Source: Rathayibacter tanaceti (GTDB lineage Bacteria; Actinomycetota; Actinomycetes; Actinomycetales; Microbacteriaceae). From it: a stretch of 41,168 bases of DNA. The notes beneath the pieces are model-generated. The model did not search any database and was not told the DNA's origin. It worked only from the letters and a program-made list of their open reading frames with translations. The position numbers were made by a program, and so were the translations under genes. Positions 15,754 to 22,131 of this stretch are shown one piece after another. Where the stretch lies: the NCBI RefSeq assembly GCF_001634385.1, contig NZ_LIIN01000009.1, forward strand, positions 1 to 41,168, read 5' to 3'. Each line of letters begins with the position of its first letter. The stretch's first letter is position 1.

Positions 15754-16371
15754 CTATCCGCCGTAGTCCTGTTTGCGGATCGGAGAAAGCACGCCGTCAA
15801 GTTGTCTCTTGCGTTCTGCGCCTGCTCGACCCCGCTCCTCAGCCTTCAGTCGCGCTGCCGACCGAGGACGCACACCCTCGTCTCGCATCGCCTTCGCGGC
15901 TCGACCGACGGCCCCGCTGAAATCGGTGAGGTCGAGGAGCGCCAGCGATGGCAGACCGGCGAGGATCACCTCGATGTCCGGCTCGTCGCTTAGTAGCGCC
16001 GTCAACGCGTCGACGTTCGCCTGTCCGTACCTTCGCGGAATGCCCTGAGGCGTCGCCTCCTGCGCTCGCGCGAGATCAGCCATGACGGGGCGCGGCTGGT
16101 GGAAGCGATGGGCGTATGCGGTCAGCAAGGCCCGCAGATCAGTGCTCGCCCGAGCGACCTTGTGCGCGTCGGATACGGACATCCGCAGCAGGTCCTGAAC
16201 GTCACGTGGCTTCTTCGGCCAGACGAGGCCGTCCAGATGCTGCCCGTTCCGCAGGATCTTGCGGTTCAGCGCATGCACGGCCTCCACGACAGGAACGGGA
16301 ACAAGTCCCCACCCGCCGAGTGGCTCCGAGTCATCGAGGTCCGCCATGCCTCCAGTCTTGCGCACGCGCAT
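15754..16371 (-). CDS. Unknown protein divergent from the transfer operon, candidate regulator
   Basis: About 205 residues from ATG 16,371, or 197 from ATG 16,347, where the conserved-looking MADLDDSEPLGGW begins; neither start has a well-spaced ribosome site (GGAGG is only one base before 16,347). The middle has helical segments (RDVQDLLRMSVSDAHKVARAST and VDALTALLSDEPDIEVILAG); the C-terminus is basic (KAEERGRAGAERKRQ). I recognise no domain. It is transcribed away from the transfer operon across a palindrome at 16,411-16,430, the place occupied in pSAM2-type elements by a kor-type repressor, so a regulatory role is a reasonable guess. Codon bias is that of the GC-rich backbone. Confidence 0.6.
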   Translation of the reverse strand: MRVRKTGGMADLDDSEPLGGWGLVPVPVVEAVHALNRKILRNGQHLDGLVWPKKPRDVQDLLRMSVSDAHKVARASTDLRALLTAYAHRFHQPRPVMADLARAQEATPQGIPRRYGQANVDALTALLSDEPDIEVILAGLPSLALLDLTDFSGAVGRAAKAMRDEGVRPRSAARLKAEERGRAGAERKRQLDGVLSPIRKQDYGG

Positions 16372-16407
16372 CGGGTTCGCACATCGGATCTTGCTTCGCT
16401 CTTGCGC

Positions 16408-16430
16408 TTGACATACACAAATGTGTACGT
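16408..16430 (+). promoter_or_regulatory. TTGACA box with overlapping palindrome, probable operator of the transfer operon
   Basis: A consensus -35 TTGACA (16,408-16,413) is followed directly by TACACA-AA-TGTGTA (16,414-16,427); allowing one mismatch the arms extend to ACATACACA and TGTGTACGT (16,411-16,430). A -10 box at standard spacing is not clear. The site lies between the divergent unknown gene and the transfer genes and is the only A/T-rich patch there, as expected for a repressor site controlling both directions. Confidence 0.6.
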
Positions 16431-16510
16431 TGGCCGCAGCGGCGACCCGGTTGGACGGCCTCGGATCCATGCGTGCCGCTGATCCTCGAAAATTTCCGGC
16501 GCTCGACCGG

Positions 16511-16582
16511 TCAATCAAGAGATCAATCAAGGGTCGCTGAGGATCGTCGATCCGGAACCCAGAGCGTGCGCACCCCGCGCAC
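16511..16582 (+). repeat. Cluster of short repeats and hairpins before the transfer operon
   Basis: TCAATCAAG is repeated at 16,511-16,519 and 16,523-16,531 (12-bp period). GGATCG-T-CGATCC at 16,541-16,553 is a perfect inverted repeat, and GTGCGC-ACCCC-GCGCAC at 16,566-16,582 forms a hairpin just before the ribosome site. The cluster could be a leader attenuator, a replication origin or the cis-acting transfer locus; sequence alone does not decide. Confidence 0.4.
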
Positions 16583-16601
16583 CGAGACCAGGAGGAACAA
16601 C

Positions 16602-16913
16602 ATGCCCGTCAAGAAGACCGGACTTCCCGTCATCAGCGAGACCTACTTCGGAGGACCCGCCTACGCCGTCGGCGAGGTCGAGCAGCTGATGGAGTTCGAG
16701 AACGGCCAGGCCGTCAAGCAGCAGCACGACCCGAGGACCAACAAGCCAATGTGGACCGTGCGCGTCTTCGATGCCGATCCCGAGGCACCGAAGGGCCAGG
16801 GCGAGGTCACCGTGAAGATCGTGTCGGCCACCCACCCGACACTCCCGCCCGAGCTGCCGGGGCTCCCCTTCCGCCCTGTCATCTTCGATGACTCGTGGTC
16901 GTCCCGTACGTGA
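16602..16913 (+). CDS. Small conserved AICE protein, apparently frameshifted near its 3' end
   Basis: Starts at ATG 16,602 behind a strong AGGAGGA site. As read, 103 residues: MPVKKTGLPVISETYFGGP, a PMWTVRVFDADPEA strand pair, then VKIVSATHPTLPPELPGLPFRPVIFDD. Proteins like this precede the FtsK-type gene in many AICEs; function unknown, perhaps an OB-like or DNA-binding accessory. After FDD the frame gives SWSSRT and stops. Adding one C at about 16,891-16,893 (GACTCG to GACCTCG) yields LVVVPYVKEG and continues in frame through 16,910-17,002 (RVAYSLRAGGIRP), ending in a GTGA overlap with the translocase gene. The repaired protein of about 133 residues fits the family as I remember it. Confidence 0.65.
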   Translation: MPVKKTGLPVISETYFGGPAYAVGEVEQLMEFENGQAVKQQHDPRTNKPMWTVRVFDADPEAPKGQGEVTVKIVSATHPTLPPELPGLPFRPVIFDDSWSSRT

Positions 16914-17002
16914 AGGAGGGGGCCGGCCGCCCTCGCGTCGCCTACTCGCTCCGAGCCGGCGGGATCCGGCCCGCCATCGTGAAGAAGGCCGGCGACTCGT
17001 GA
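16910..17002 (+). pseudogene. Displaced C-terminal end of the preceding small AICE protein
   Basis: Reads VKEGAGRPRVAYSLRAGGIRPAI in 30 codons, opened only by a GTG that overlaps the previous stop and has no ribosome site. It is best explained as the C-terminus of the gene starting at 16,602 after loss of one base near 16,892. Its TGA (17,000-17,002) overlaps the GTG of the translocase gene, the spacing expected of the intact gene. It could instead be a true coupled micro-gene. Confidence 0.5.
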
Positions 17003-18402
17003 TCGTCGCCGAGCTGCGCAACTACGCCTTGGCTCTCTGGGCACTGGTGCGGCGGCACAAGCGCATCACGCTGCTGCTCGCGGTCCTCGGGCTACTGCTC
17101 GGACAGTGGCGGCCGGTCCAGGGCCTCTTCGCGATCGTGGCCGTCGCACTTGTGAGTGCAGGACTCGTGTGGCGTTATCGCGACGGGAGGTCGCTCGAAG
17201 CCCACGAGTTCGGCAAGTGGCAGCGAAGGAGCCGTGCCTTCATCCGCTCCGCCTGGCCCGAACTCATGATCCGCCTCGGACTCTCGGTTCGGTCGGCAGC
17301 AGCGTCCTCGGAGATCCCCGCCATCAGCGCGGCCGAGTGGAACGGGTACTCCGTGTCGCTGCTGGTCCGCTTCCCGCTGGGCATGACGAGGGAGAACATC
17401 ACCGCTGCTGGGCCCGCCATCGCGGAGTCCTTCGGCGCTGTGTCCGTCACCGTCGATGCTGCACCAGGTGGAGCGCTCGTCGTCGTGAACTACGCGGATC
17501 CTCTTCGCGAGCCGATCCCACTCGGAGATCCCGGGGATCACGTCGACCTCCGTGCCGTGCCCATGGGCGTGCAAGCGTCCGGCGCTCCGTGGGCCTTCCG
17601 TGTGGGGCCGCACACCCTCGTGGCCGGGTCCTCGGGCTCGGGCAAGGGCTCGATGCTGTGGAGCCTCCTCATCGGGCTGGGACCGGCGATCCGTAAGGGG
17701 CTCGTGGAGGTCCGTGGCATCGACCTCAAGGGCGGCATGGAGTTGGCGATGGGCGAGGGCCTCCTCACCCAGTACGCAACCGAGCCGGAGGCCGCGGTGA
17801 TCCTGCTCGAGCGCGCCTGCTCGGACATGCGGGAGCGCGCCGCCCTCCTGGCGGGCAACGTTCGCGAACACACCGTGAGCATCGAGAGCCCCCACGTCCT
17901 CGTCGTCATCGACGAGCTGGCAGCACTGACGGCTTACCAGACGGACCGCGATCTCCAACGTCGAGCGAATGCGGCACTCGCGCTCCTGTGTTCGCAAGGT
18001 CGCTCTCCCGGCTTCACGGTCTTCGCGTGCTTGCAGGACCCCCGCAAGGAGACGTTGCCTGTTCGCGGACTCTTCACCCAGACCATCGGCCTCCGTCTTC
18101 GCGACGCATTGGAGACCTCGATGGTCCTCGGCGAGGGCATGCGAGAGAAGGGCGCGCTCTGCCATCAGATACCGGCGACGCTGCCCGGCGTGGCCTTCGT
18201 CGCACCCGAGGACGGCGGGGTCCCCATTCGCGTCCGCGCTGCTTATGCCTCCGACGACGTCATCCGATATGCCGCCGCCACATACGAGGCACCGCGGCAT
18301 GAACTCATTCGGACTCCCGCCCCGGCAACCGCCGAGACGGACCACACGTCGCCGCGCTCGCCCCGAGCGCGACGCAACCGTAAGACAGGAGAGGAATCAT
18401 GA
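16999..18402 (+). CDS. FtsK/SpoIIIE-type DNA translocase, TraB/TraSA-like transfer protein
   Basis: This 467-residue protein has two membrane helices near the N-terminus (about 23-35 and 42-58), then a soluble part with an FtsK motor: Walker A GSSGSGKGS (210-218), GIDLKGGMELA (240-250) and Walker B HVLVVIDE (299-306), followed by QGRSPGFTVFACLQDPRKE, the conserved FtsK segment that contains the sensor. In AICEs this single ATPase forms a hexameric pore that pumps double-stranded element DNA into the recipient. GTG 16,999 is preferred over an in-frame ATG 16,888 because it follows GAAGAAGG, overlaps the preceding stop as GTGA, and the upstream extension is Arg-rich and lies in the neighbouring gene. 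The Arg/Lys-rich C-terminus may contact DNA. Its stop overlaps the next ATG (ATGA). Confidence 0.9.
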   Translation: MIVAELRNYALALWALVRRHKRITLLLAVLGLLLGQWRPVQGLFAIVAVALVSAGLVWRYRDGRSLEAHEFGKWQRRSRAFIRSAWPELMIRLGLSVRSAAASSEIPAISAAEWNGYSVSLLVRFPLGMTRENITAAGPAIAESFGAVSVTVDAAPGGALVVVNYADPLREPIPLGDPGDHVDLRAVPMGVQASGAPWAFRVGPHTLVAGSSGSGKGSMLWSLLIGLGPAIRKGLVEVRGIDLKGGMELAMGEGLLTQYATEPEAAVILLERACSDMRERAALLAGNVREHTVSIESPHVLVVIDELAALTAYQTDRDLQRRANAALALLCSQGRSPGFTVFACLQDPRKETLPVRGLFTQTIGLRLRDALETSMVLGEGMREKGALCHQIPATLPGVAFVAPEDGGVPIRVRAAYASDDVIRYAAATYEAPRHELIRTPAPATAETDHTSPRSPRARRNRKTGEES

Positions 18403-18797
18403 AGATCTCGACCCGAACTCGTCTCACCGTTGGCATCGTCGGCGGAGTAGTCGCAGTCGCCGCCGCAGGAGCGGTCGGCTTCGAGGTAGCAAGCACGACA
18501 GGTGAACCGTTCTCGCGTGGATACGAGGCGGGCATCACCACGACCCGGTTGGACTTCTGCAACCTCCAGTTCAGAGGAAAAGCCGGGAAGCCAAGTGCAG
18601 ACGATCCGCGCACCTATAGCGGCCTGCCCGCGAACCTCATCGTCGCGGATCGCGCATGCTCCCCGGAACTCGTGAGCGCCTGGAACCAGGGGCAGGAGGA
18701 CGCCGGGTCAGACAAGCGCGCATGCACGCTCGATGACCAGCTCACCGCACTAGTCGGTGCCTACGTGTGCACCGTGACGACGACCACGAGCTACTGA
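18399..18797 (+). CDS. Small membrane-anchored or exported protein of the transfer operon
   Basis: This 132-residue protein begins with a basic N-terminus and a single hydrophobic helix (residues 9-32, LTVGIVGGVVAVAAAGAVGFEV), so it is anchored or secreted. The outer part has four Cys residues (FCNLQF, RACSPE, RACTLDD, YVCTV) that could form two disulphides. It overlaps the translocase gene by four bases (ATGA), and its own stop overlaps the following ATG (TGATG). The position corresponds to spread (spd) genes in related elements, whose products are small membrane proteins that help intramycelial spread; homology to a named Spd protein is not evident. Confidence 0.75.
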   Translation: MKISTRTRLTVGIVGGVVAVAAAGAVGFEVASTTGEPFSRGYEAGITTTRLDFCNLQFRGKAGKPSADDPRTYSGLPANLIVADRACSPELVSAWNQGQEDAGSDKRACTLDDQLTALVGAYVCTVTTTTSY

Positions 18798-18859
18798 TGC
18801 CGACCCTCGCCGACACCGTCACCGACCGCGTGCGGCGCCCCGACTCGAGGAATGGATGA
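18797..18859 (+). pseudogene. Displaced N-terminus of the replication initiator
   Basis: Twenty codons read MPTLADTVTDRVRRPDSRNG and stop inside the start of rep. RepSA-type proteins typically begin with a similar LADxV helix followed by a Trp-containing helix. Adding one C at about 18,844-18,846 (GACTCG to GACCTCG) gives RRPDLEEWMKGAAATGY, joining this segment to the rep frame in one protein of about 480 residues. Its ATG overlaps the preceding stop as TGATG, supporting it as the real rep start. Confidence 0.55.
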
Positions 18860-20238
18860 AGGGCGCAGCCGCCACCGGCTACTGCGCCAACCCCGTCCGC
18901 CTCGTCGGGTCGTCTCACGTGGTCGATGCGGTGTCCGGCGAGGTCGTCTCGTCGTACGAATCCGCGCGGCAGCCGGATGGAATCACCTACGTCCGTTGCG
19001 GCAACCGCCGCGCCGTCCGGTGCCCCTCGTGCAGCCACGAGTACAAGGGCGACATGTGGCACCTCGTGGTCGCCGGGGCTGCCGGTGGGTCCAAGGACGT
19101 TCCCGAGTCGGTGGGCACCCACCCGCTCGTGTTCTTGACCCTCACGGCTCCGTCCTTCGGAGCGGTCCATGCGTCGAAGAAGGCACGGGGATCCGGCTCG
19201 ACGCGCTGCCGCCCCCGGTCGAAGAAGGAGCTGTGCCCGCACGGCCGACCGGGCGGATGCATGAGCGTGCACGATGCCGACTCGCCTCTCGTCGGAGAGC
19301 CGATCTGCCGTGAGTGCTACGACTACGTCGGGCACATCGTCTGGCAGTGGCACGCGCCTGAGCTGTGGCGGCGCTTCACCATCGCGCTCCGCCGTCGAAT
19401 CGCCCAGTCGCTCGGTCTCAGTGAGTCAGCGACGCGGAAGCTCGTGCGGGTGCAGTTCGCGAAGGTGGCGGAGTTCCAGAAGCGCGGTCCCGTGCACTTC
19501 CACGCGCTGATCCGTCTCGACGGTGACGCTCGCCCGGATGATCCGTATCCGGTTCCGTCGGTGCTCATCTCCTCGTCCGATCTGTCGCGCATGGCCATCG
19601 AGAGCGCGGCAGCGGTCCAGGTGACGGCCGCCCCTGTCGTCCCCGGCGAATCCCCTCGCTCCCTCCGGTTCGGTCGCCAAGTCGATGCTCGCGCCGTCGT
19701 TCGCCACCACGCGGAGAACGATGGCGAGCTCACGGATCGAGCGGTCGCGGCCTACATCGCGAAGTACGCGACGAAGGCCACCGAGGAGGTGGATCCCTCG
19801 GCAGTCGCAAACGGCCCTCGCCCGCATGTCGCGCAGCTCAAGCAGACCATCGAGGACCTCGCACGGATCACGCGCCTCGGCCCCGAGGACGACTACGCGC
19901 TCCTCGGCAAATGGGTCGGGATGCTCGGATTCCGCGGCCACTTCGCCACCAAGTCCCGCCGCTACTCGACGACGCTCGGGAAGCTCCGCTCCGCCCGCCG
20001 TCTCTGGCAGAAGCGCATCTCCGCCAAGAGGGACGCGACCCATGGCGTGGAGAGCGACGAGGAAGACGACGAACTCGACGACGAGACGACCCTCGTCGTG
20101 GCCCAGTGGAGCTTCGCCGGGATGGGCTGGCTCACCAACGGCGACGCCGCTCTCGCAGCAGAGGCAGCCGCTCGCGCGCGCGAATGGAACGACCAGCGCC
20201 GCGAACAGATGAAGACCAACAAGAACAAGGAGAGGTGA
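18856..20238 (+). CDS. HUH-type replication initiator, RepSA-like (rolling circle)
   Basis: As read, 460 residues from ATG 18,856; the real start is probably 18,797 (see the displaced N-terminus). The N-terminal third carries paired cysteines (CGNRRAVRCPSC at 48-59, CPHGRPGGC at about 127-135, CRECY at 151-155), probably zinc sites of this family. The HUH motif is HFH at 214-216 (GPVHFHALIRLDG), which binds the metal, and the catalytic tyrosine motif is Y300-x-x-K-Y304 (YIAKYATK). These mark a relaxase-like nuclease that nicks the double-strand origin for rolling-circle replication after excision. The C-terminus has an acidic run (ESDEEDDELDDE). Its TGA is just before the excisionase ATG, with AGGAGAGG inside its last codons. 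Confidence 0.9.
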   Translation: MKGAAATGYCANPVRLVGSSHVVDAVSGEVVSSYESARQPDGITYVRCGNRRAVRCPSCSHEYKGDMWHLVVAGAAGGSKDVPESVGTHPLVFLTLTAPSFGAVHASKKARGSGSTRCRPRSKKELCPHGRPGGCMSVHDADSPLVGEPICRECYDYVGHIVWQWHAPELWRRFTIALRRRIAQSLGLSESATRKLVRVQFAKVAEFQKRGPVHFHALIRLDGDARPDDPYPVPSVLISSSDLSRMAIESAAAVQVTAAPVVPGESPRSLRFGRQVDARAVVRHHAENDGELTDRAVAAYIAKYATKATEEVDPSAVANGPRPHVAQLKQTIEDLARITRLGPEDDYALLGKWVGMLGFRGHFATKSRRYSTTLGKLRSARRLWQKRISAKRDATHGVESDEEDDELDDETTLVVAQWSFAGMGWLTNGDAALAAEAAARAREWNDQRREQMKTNKNKER

Positions 20239-20243
20239 ATGTC

Positions 20244-20429
20244 ATGGAGAAGCTCATGCTCACTCCGGAGGAAGTCGCGGACGCACTCGGTGTGGGTCGT
20301 TCGACCGTCTACGACCTGATGCGGCTCAAGATCCTGCCGAGCGTCCGCATCGGCCGCTCGCGTCGCGTCCGCGTAGAGGATCTGCGCGCCTACGTGGGCA
20401 CGCTCATGGAAGCCCCGGTGCCGCAGTGA
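20244..20429 (+). CDS. xis: Excisionase / MerR-type HTH DNA-binding protein
   Basis: A 61-residue protein that is one winged-helix domain of the HTH_17/excisionase family: MLTPEEVADALGVGRSTVYDLMRLKILPSVRIGRSRRVRVEDLRAYV. Such proteins bend att-site DNA and tip the integrase toward excision. ATG 20,244 is chosen because AGGAGAGG (20,228-20,235) is eight bases upstream; a GTG at 20,235 would have no room for it. It lies between rep and int as in pSAM2, and its stop overlaps the GTG of int (GTGA). Confidence 0.9.
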   Translation: MEKLMLTPEEVADALGVGRSTVYDLMRLKILPSVRIGRSRRVRVEDLRAYVGTLMEAPVPQ

Positions 20430-21571
20430 GCAAGCGCGCCAACGGCGAGGGATCCGTCTACCAGCGGAAGGACGGTCGGTGGAGTGGGGCGACGTACGTT
20501 CTGCAACCCGATGGAGGCCGCCGCCGTCGACAGGTCTACGGCGCCACTCGCACCGAGGTCTCCAAGCAGCTCGCGGAGTTGAAGGCCAAGACCGACCGGG
20601 GCATTCCGGCCTCGATCAGCACATGGACGGTCGAGAGCTACTCCGCGCACTGGCTCGCGAACACCGCGCACGGGTCGTTGAAGCCCGCGACCGTCGCGAA
20701 CTACTCGTGGATGATGCGGAAGCACATCGTTCCCGCGCTCAGCCGCGTTCGTCTCGACAGCCTCACCCCTGCGCACGTCCGCGAGCTGCACACGAAGGTC
20801 GGCGCGGCCGGCGTCTCCTCCCGCACCGTCCAGCTCGCCCATGCGGTGCTCCGCACGATGCTCTCCGAGGCCATGCGCGAACAGGTCGTGGCGCGGAACG
20901 TGGCGTCGCTCGTCCGGACCCCACGCGTCGAGAGGACCGACGTGTCTCCGTGGACGCCCGACGAGGCCGCGGCCTTCCTCGATGCGAACCGCGGCGATCA
21001 GTACGTCCATCTGTACTCGACCGCCCTGGCTCTCGGGATGCGGAAGGGCGAGCTGCTGGCGCTCCGCTGGGCCGACGTGGACCTCGATGCCCGGGAACTC
21101 CGCGTGCGCCAGACCGTGCAGCGTCTCGGAGCCGGTCAGGGCATGGTCATCGGCACCCCCAAGACCGCCCGCTCACGCCGGACGATCCCTCTCCCCCAGC
21201 TCGCGATCGACTCCCTCATGGCTCGTCGACGAGCGCAGCTCGTCGATCAACAGCTCGCCGGTGACCGATGGACCGACAACGACCTCGTGTTCACGACCAG
21301 CATCGGCACCATCATCGAGCCGACCAACCTGCGACGGAGCTTCGATGCGGCCATCGCGCGGGCCGGCGTCCGCCGCATCCGCTTCCACGATCTGCGGCAC
21401 ACGTGCGCGTCGCTCCTGCTCGCCGAGGGTGTGCCCATGCGCGTGGTGATGGAGATCCTCGGGCACTCGGCGATGGCGATCACCTCCGACATCTACTCGC
21501 ACGTGATGCCCTCGGCGCTGACGAACGCCGCGGCCGCCATCGACAAGGCGTTCACGAGGGCGGACTCATGA
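20426..21571 (+). CDS. int: Tyrosine site-specific integrase
   Basis: This 381-residue recombinase has an N-terminal arm-binding/AP2-like domain (about 1-55, GEGSVYQRKDGRWSGATYV), a SAM-like core-binding domain (about 65-165) and the catalytic domain with Arg206 (GMRKGELL), Lys246 (TPKTARS), His321-x-x-Arg324 (HDLRHTCAS), His347 (GHSAM) and Tyr357 (SDIYSHV). The full catalytic set indicates an active enzyme. It presumably recombines attP with the 3' half of tRNA-Arg, and its gene is 425 bp from the right repeat. Start GTG 20,426 overlaps the xis stop and its own TGA overlaps the next ATG, so xis, int and the last gene form one coupled unit. Confidence 0.95.
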   Translation: MSKRANGEGSVYQRKDGRWSGATYVLQPDGGRRRRQVYGATRTEVSKQLAELKAKTDRGIPASISTWTVESYSAHWLANTAHGSLKPATVANYSWMMRKHIVPALSRVRLDSLTPAHVRELHTKVGAAGVSSRTVQLAHAVLRTMLSEAMREQVVARNVASLVRTPRVERTDVSPWTPDEAAAFLDANRGDQYVHLYSTALALGMRKGELLALRWADVDLDARELRVRQTVQRLGAGQGMVIGTPKTARSRRTIPLPQLAIDSLMARRRAQLVDQQLAGDRWTDNDLVFTTSIGTIIEPTNLRRSFDAAIARAGVRRIRFHDLRHTCASLLLAEGVPMRVVMEILGHSAMAITSDIYSHVMPSALTNAAAAIDKAFTRADS

Positions 21572-21825
21572 CGGGACCCGGGCCCTACGAAGCTGCGGAG
21601 AGCTACCGATGCGGCGCAATCAGCCGCGAAGAACTCGTGCAGATCCTGACCACCTGGCGCTACGTCCCGGGCGAGCAACGCACCGCCGGGCTCCACGACG
21701 ACCTGCTCAACTTCGTCCCGGGCTCCTTCGACGAGGTCGCGGCGGCCTTCGACGGCGAACTCATCGACGGAGAGCTCTACGACATCGCGCACGAAGCGCT
21801 GCGCTCCCAGAACGCGCCGCCGTGA
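21568..21825 (+). CDS. Small protein of unknown function after int
   Basis: An 85-residue acidic protein coupled to int by ATGA overlap. It reads YEAAESYRCGAISREELVQILTTW, then a helix LHDDLLNFVPGSFDEVAAAFDGELID and a final helix YDIAHEAL. No domain is recognised. Its place next to int and the right attachment site suggests it travels with the recombination module, perhaps a control or accessory factor, but this is inferred from context only. Confidence 0.7.
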   Translation: MTGPGPYEAAESYRCGAISREELVQILTTWRYVPGEQRTAGLHDDLLNFVPGSFDEVAAAFDGELIDGELYDIAHEALRSQNAPP

Positions 21826-21841
21826 GACGAGAACCGGGGGC

Positions 21842-21862
21842 GTTGCTGTCGCGGTTGCTGTC
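21842..21862 (+). repeat. Paired GTTGCTGTC repeats near right end (possible arm sites)
   Basis: GTTGCTGTC at 21,842-21,850 and 21,854-21,862, a 12-bp period, same orientation as the pair at 10,983-11,003 and 135 bp inside the right repeat. They are the natural candidates for binding by the integrase N-terminal domain. Confidence 0.6.
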
Positions 21863-21967
21863 AGCGTCCCGCCACGACCGAGATCGGCAGGCCGACGCCG
21901 TCAGCTCGTCCCTCCCAGATCCACCCGCCAAGAGAGGAAAACCCCAGATGAAGCACCAGAAAAACGA

Positions 21968-21993
21968 AAACGGCCCGCTTTCGCGGACCGTTT
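21968..21993 (-). terminator. Element-borne terminator of the intact tRNA-Arg gene
   Basis: In the minus-strand RNA, AAACGGUCCGC pairs with GCGGGCCGUUU around a GAAA tetraloop; the one irregular pair is a U-G wobble that holds only in the transcribed strand. A UUUUCGUUUUUC tail follows. It replaces the chromosomal terminator now stranded at 10,802-10,827. Confidence 0.75.
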
Positions 21994-21996
21994 CAT

Positions 21997-22059
21997 TCTG
22001 TCTCAACCAGAGTGCGCCCGGAGGGATTCGAACCCCCAACCTTCTGATCCGTAGTCAGA
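21997..22059 (-). repeat. Right attachment site: 63-bp repeat inside intact tRNA-Arg
   Basis: Identical over 63 bases to 10,831-10,893. Bases 22,013-22,059 are the 3' portion of the complete tRNA-Arg gene, here supplied by the element. The 58 bp preceding each copy are also related, about 42 of 58 matching without gaps. Confidence 0.9.
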
Positions 22060-22086
22060 TGCTCTATCCGTTGAGCTACGGGCGCA
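22013..22086 (-). tRNA. tRNA-Arg(ACG)
   Basis: The minus strand folds as a complete cloverleaf. The acceptor is TGCGCCC with GGGCGCA, the D arm contains AGCTCAACGGATAGAGC, the anticodon stem TCTGA/TCAGA holds loop CTACGGA with anticodon ACG, and the T arm is GGGGGTTCGAATCCC. CCA is not encoded. The 3' half is duplicated at 10,847-10,893 by element insertion. ACG reads CGU/CGC after A34 deamination to inosine. Confidence 0.95.
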
Positions 22087-22125
22087 GTGCATCGCGTGGC
22101 CTGGGAGGGCACGCAACGAGGTACG

Positions 22126-22131
22126 ACTATA
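22126..22131 (-). promoter_or_regulatory. -10 box of tRNA-Arg
   Basis: On the minus strand this reads TATAGT, close to TATAAT, about 40 bases before the tRNA 5' end. No good -35 hexamer is visible at 16-18 bp. The remaining 22,087-22,307 region shows no gene. Confidence 0.5.

Larger units (their letters stand above)
10831..22059. mobile_element. Integrative and conjugative element (AICE-type) in tRNA-Arg(ACG)
   Basis: About 11.2 kb bounded by a perfect 63-bp direct repeat of the 3' end of tRNA-Arg. Gene order from the right end inward is: small gene of unknown function, tyrosine integrase, MerR-like excisionase, HUH replication initiator, small membrane protein, FtsK/TraB-like translocase and a small conserved protein, all on the plus strand with 1-4 base overlaps. 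A divergent gene sits beyond an operator. The cargo is an AAA ATPase plus subtilisin-like protease operon and an HNH-type gene. No relaxase or type IV secretion genes are present, which fits AICEs: they move as double-stranded DNA through a single FtsK-like protein and replicate by rolling circle after excision. The cargo is richer in A/T than the backbone, suggesting separate acquisition. Two backbone genes appear frameshifted, so activity is uncertain. Confidence 0.9.

Noticed and set aside
16888-16998. Start of the FtsK-like protein at ATG 16,888
   Set aside because: The extension is Arg/Pro-rich, overlaps the preceding gene and lacks a proper ribosome site; GTG 16,999 has site and overlap.
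16887-18850. Programmed -1 frameshifting at GACTCG in both AICE genes
   Set aside because: Both breaks share GAC-TCG, but it is not a slippery heptamer and similar losses occur in chromosomal genes, so base loss or error is simpler.
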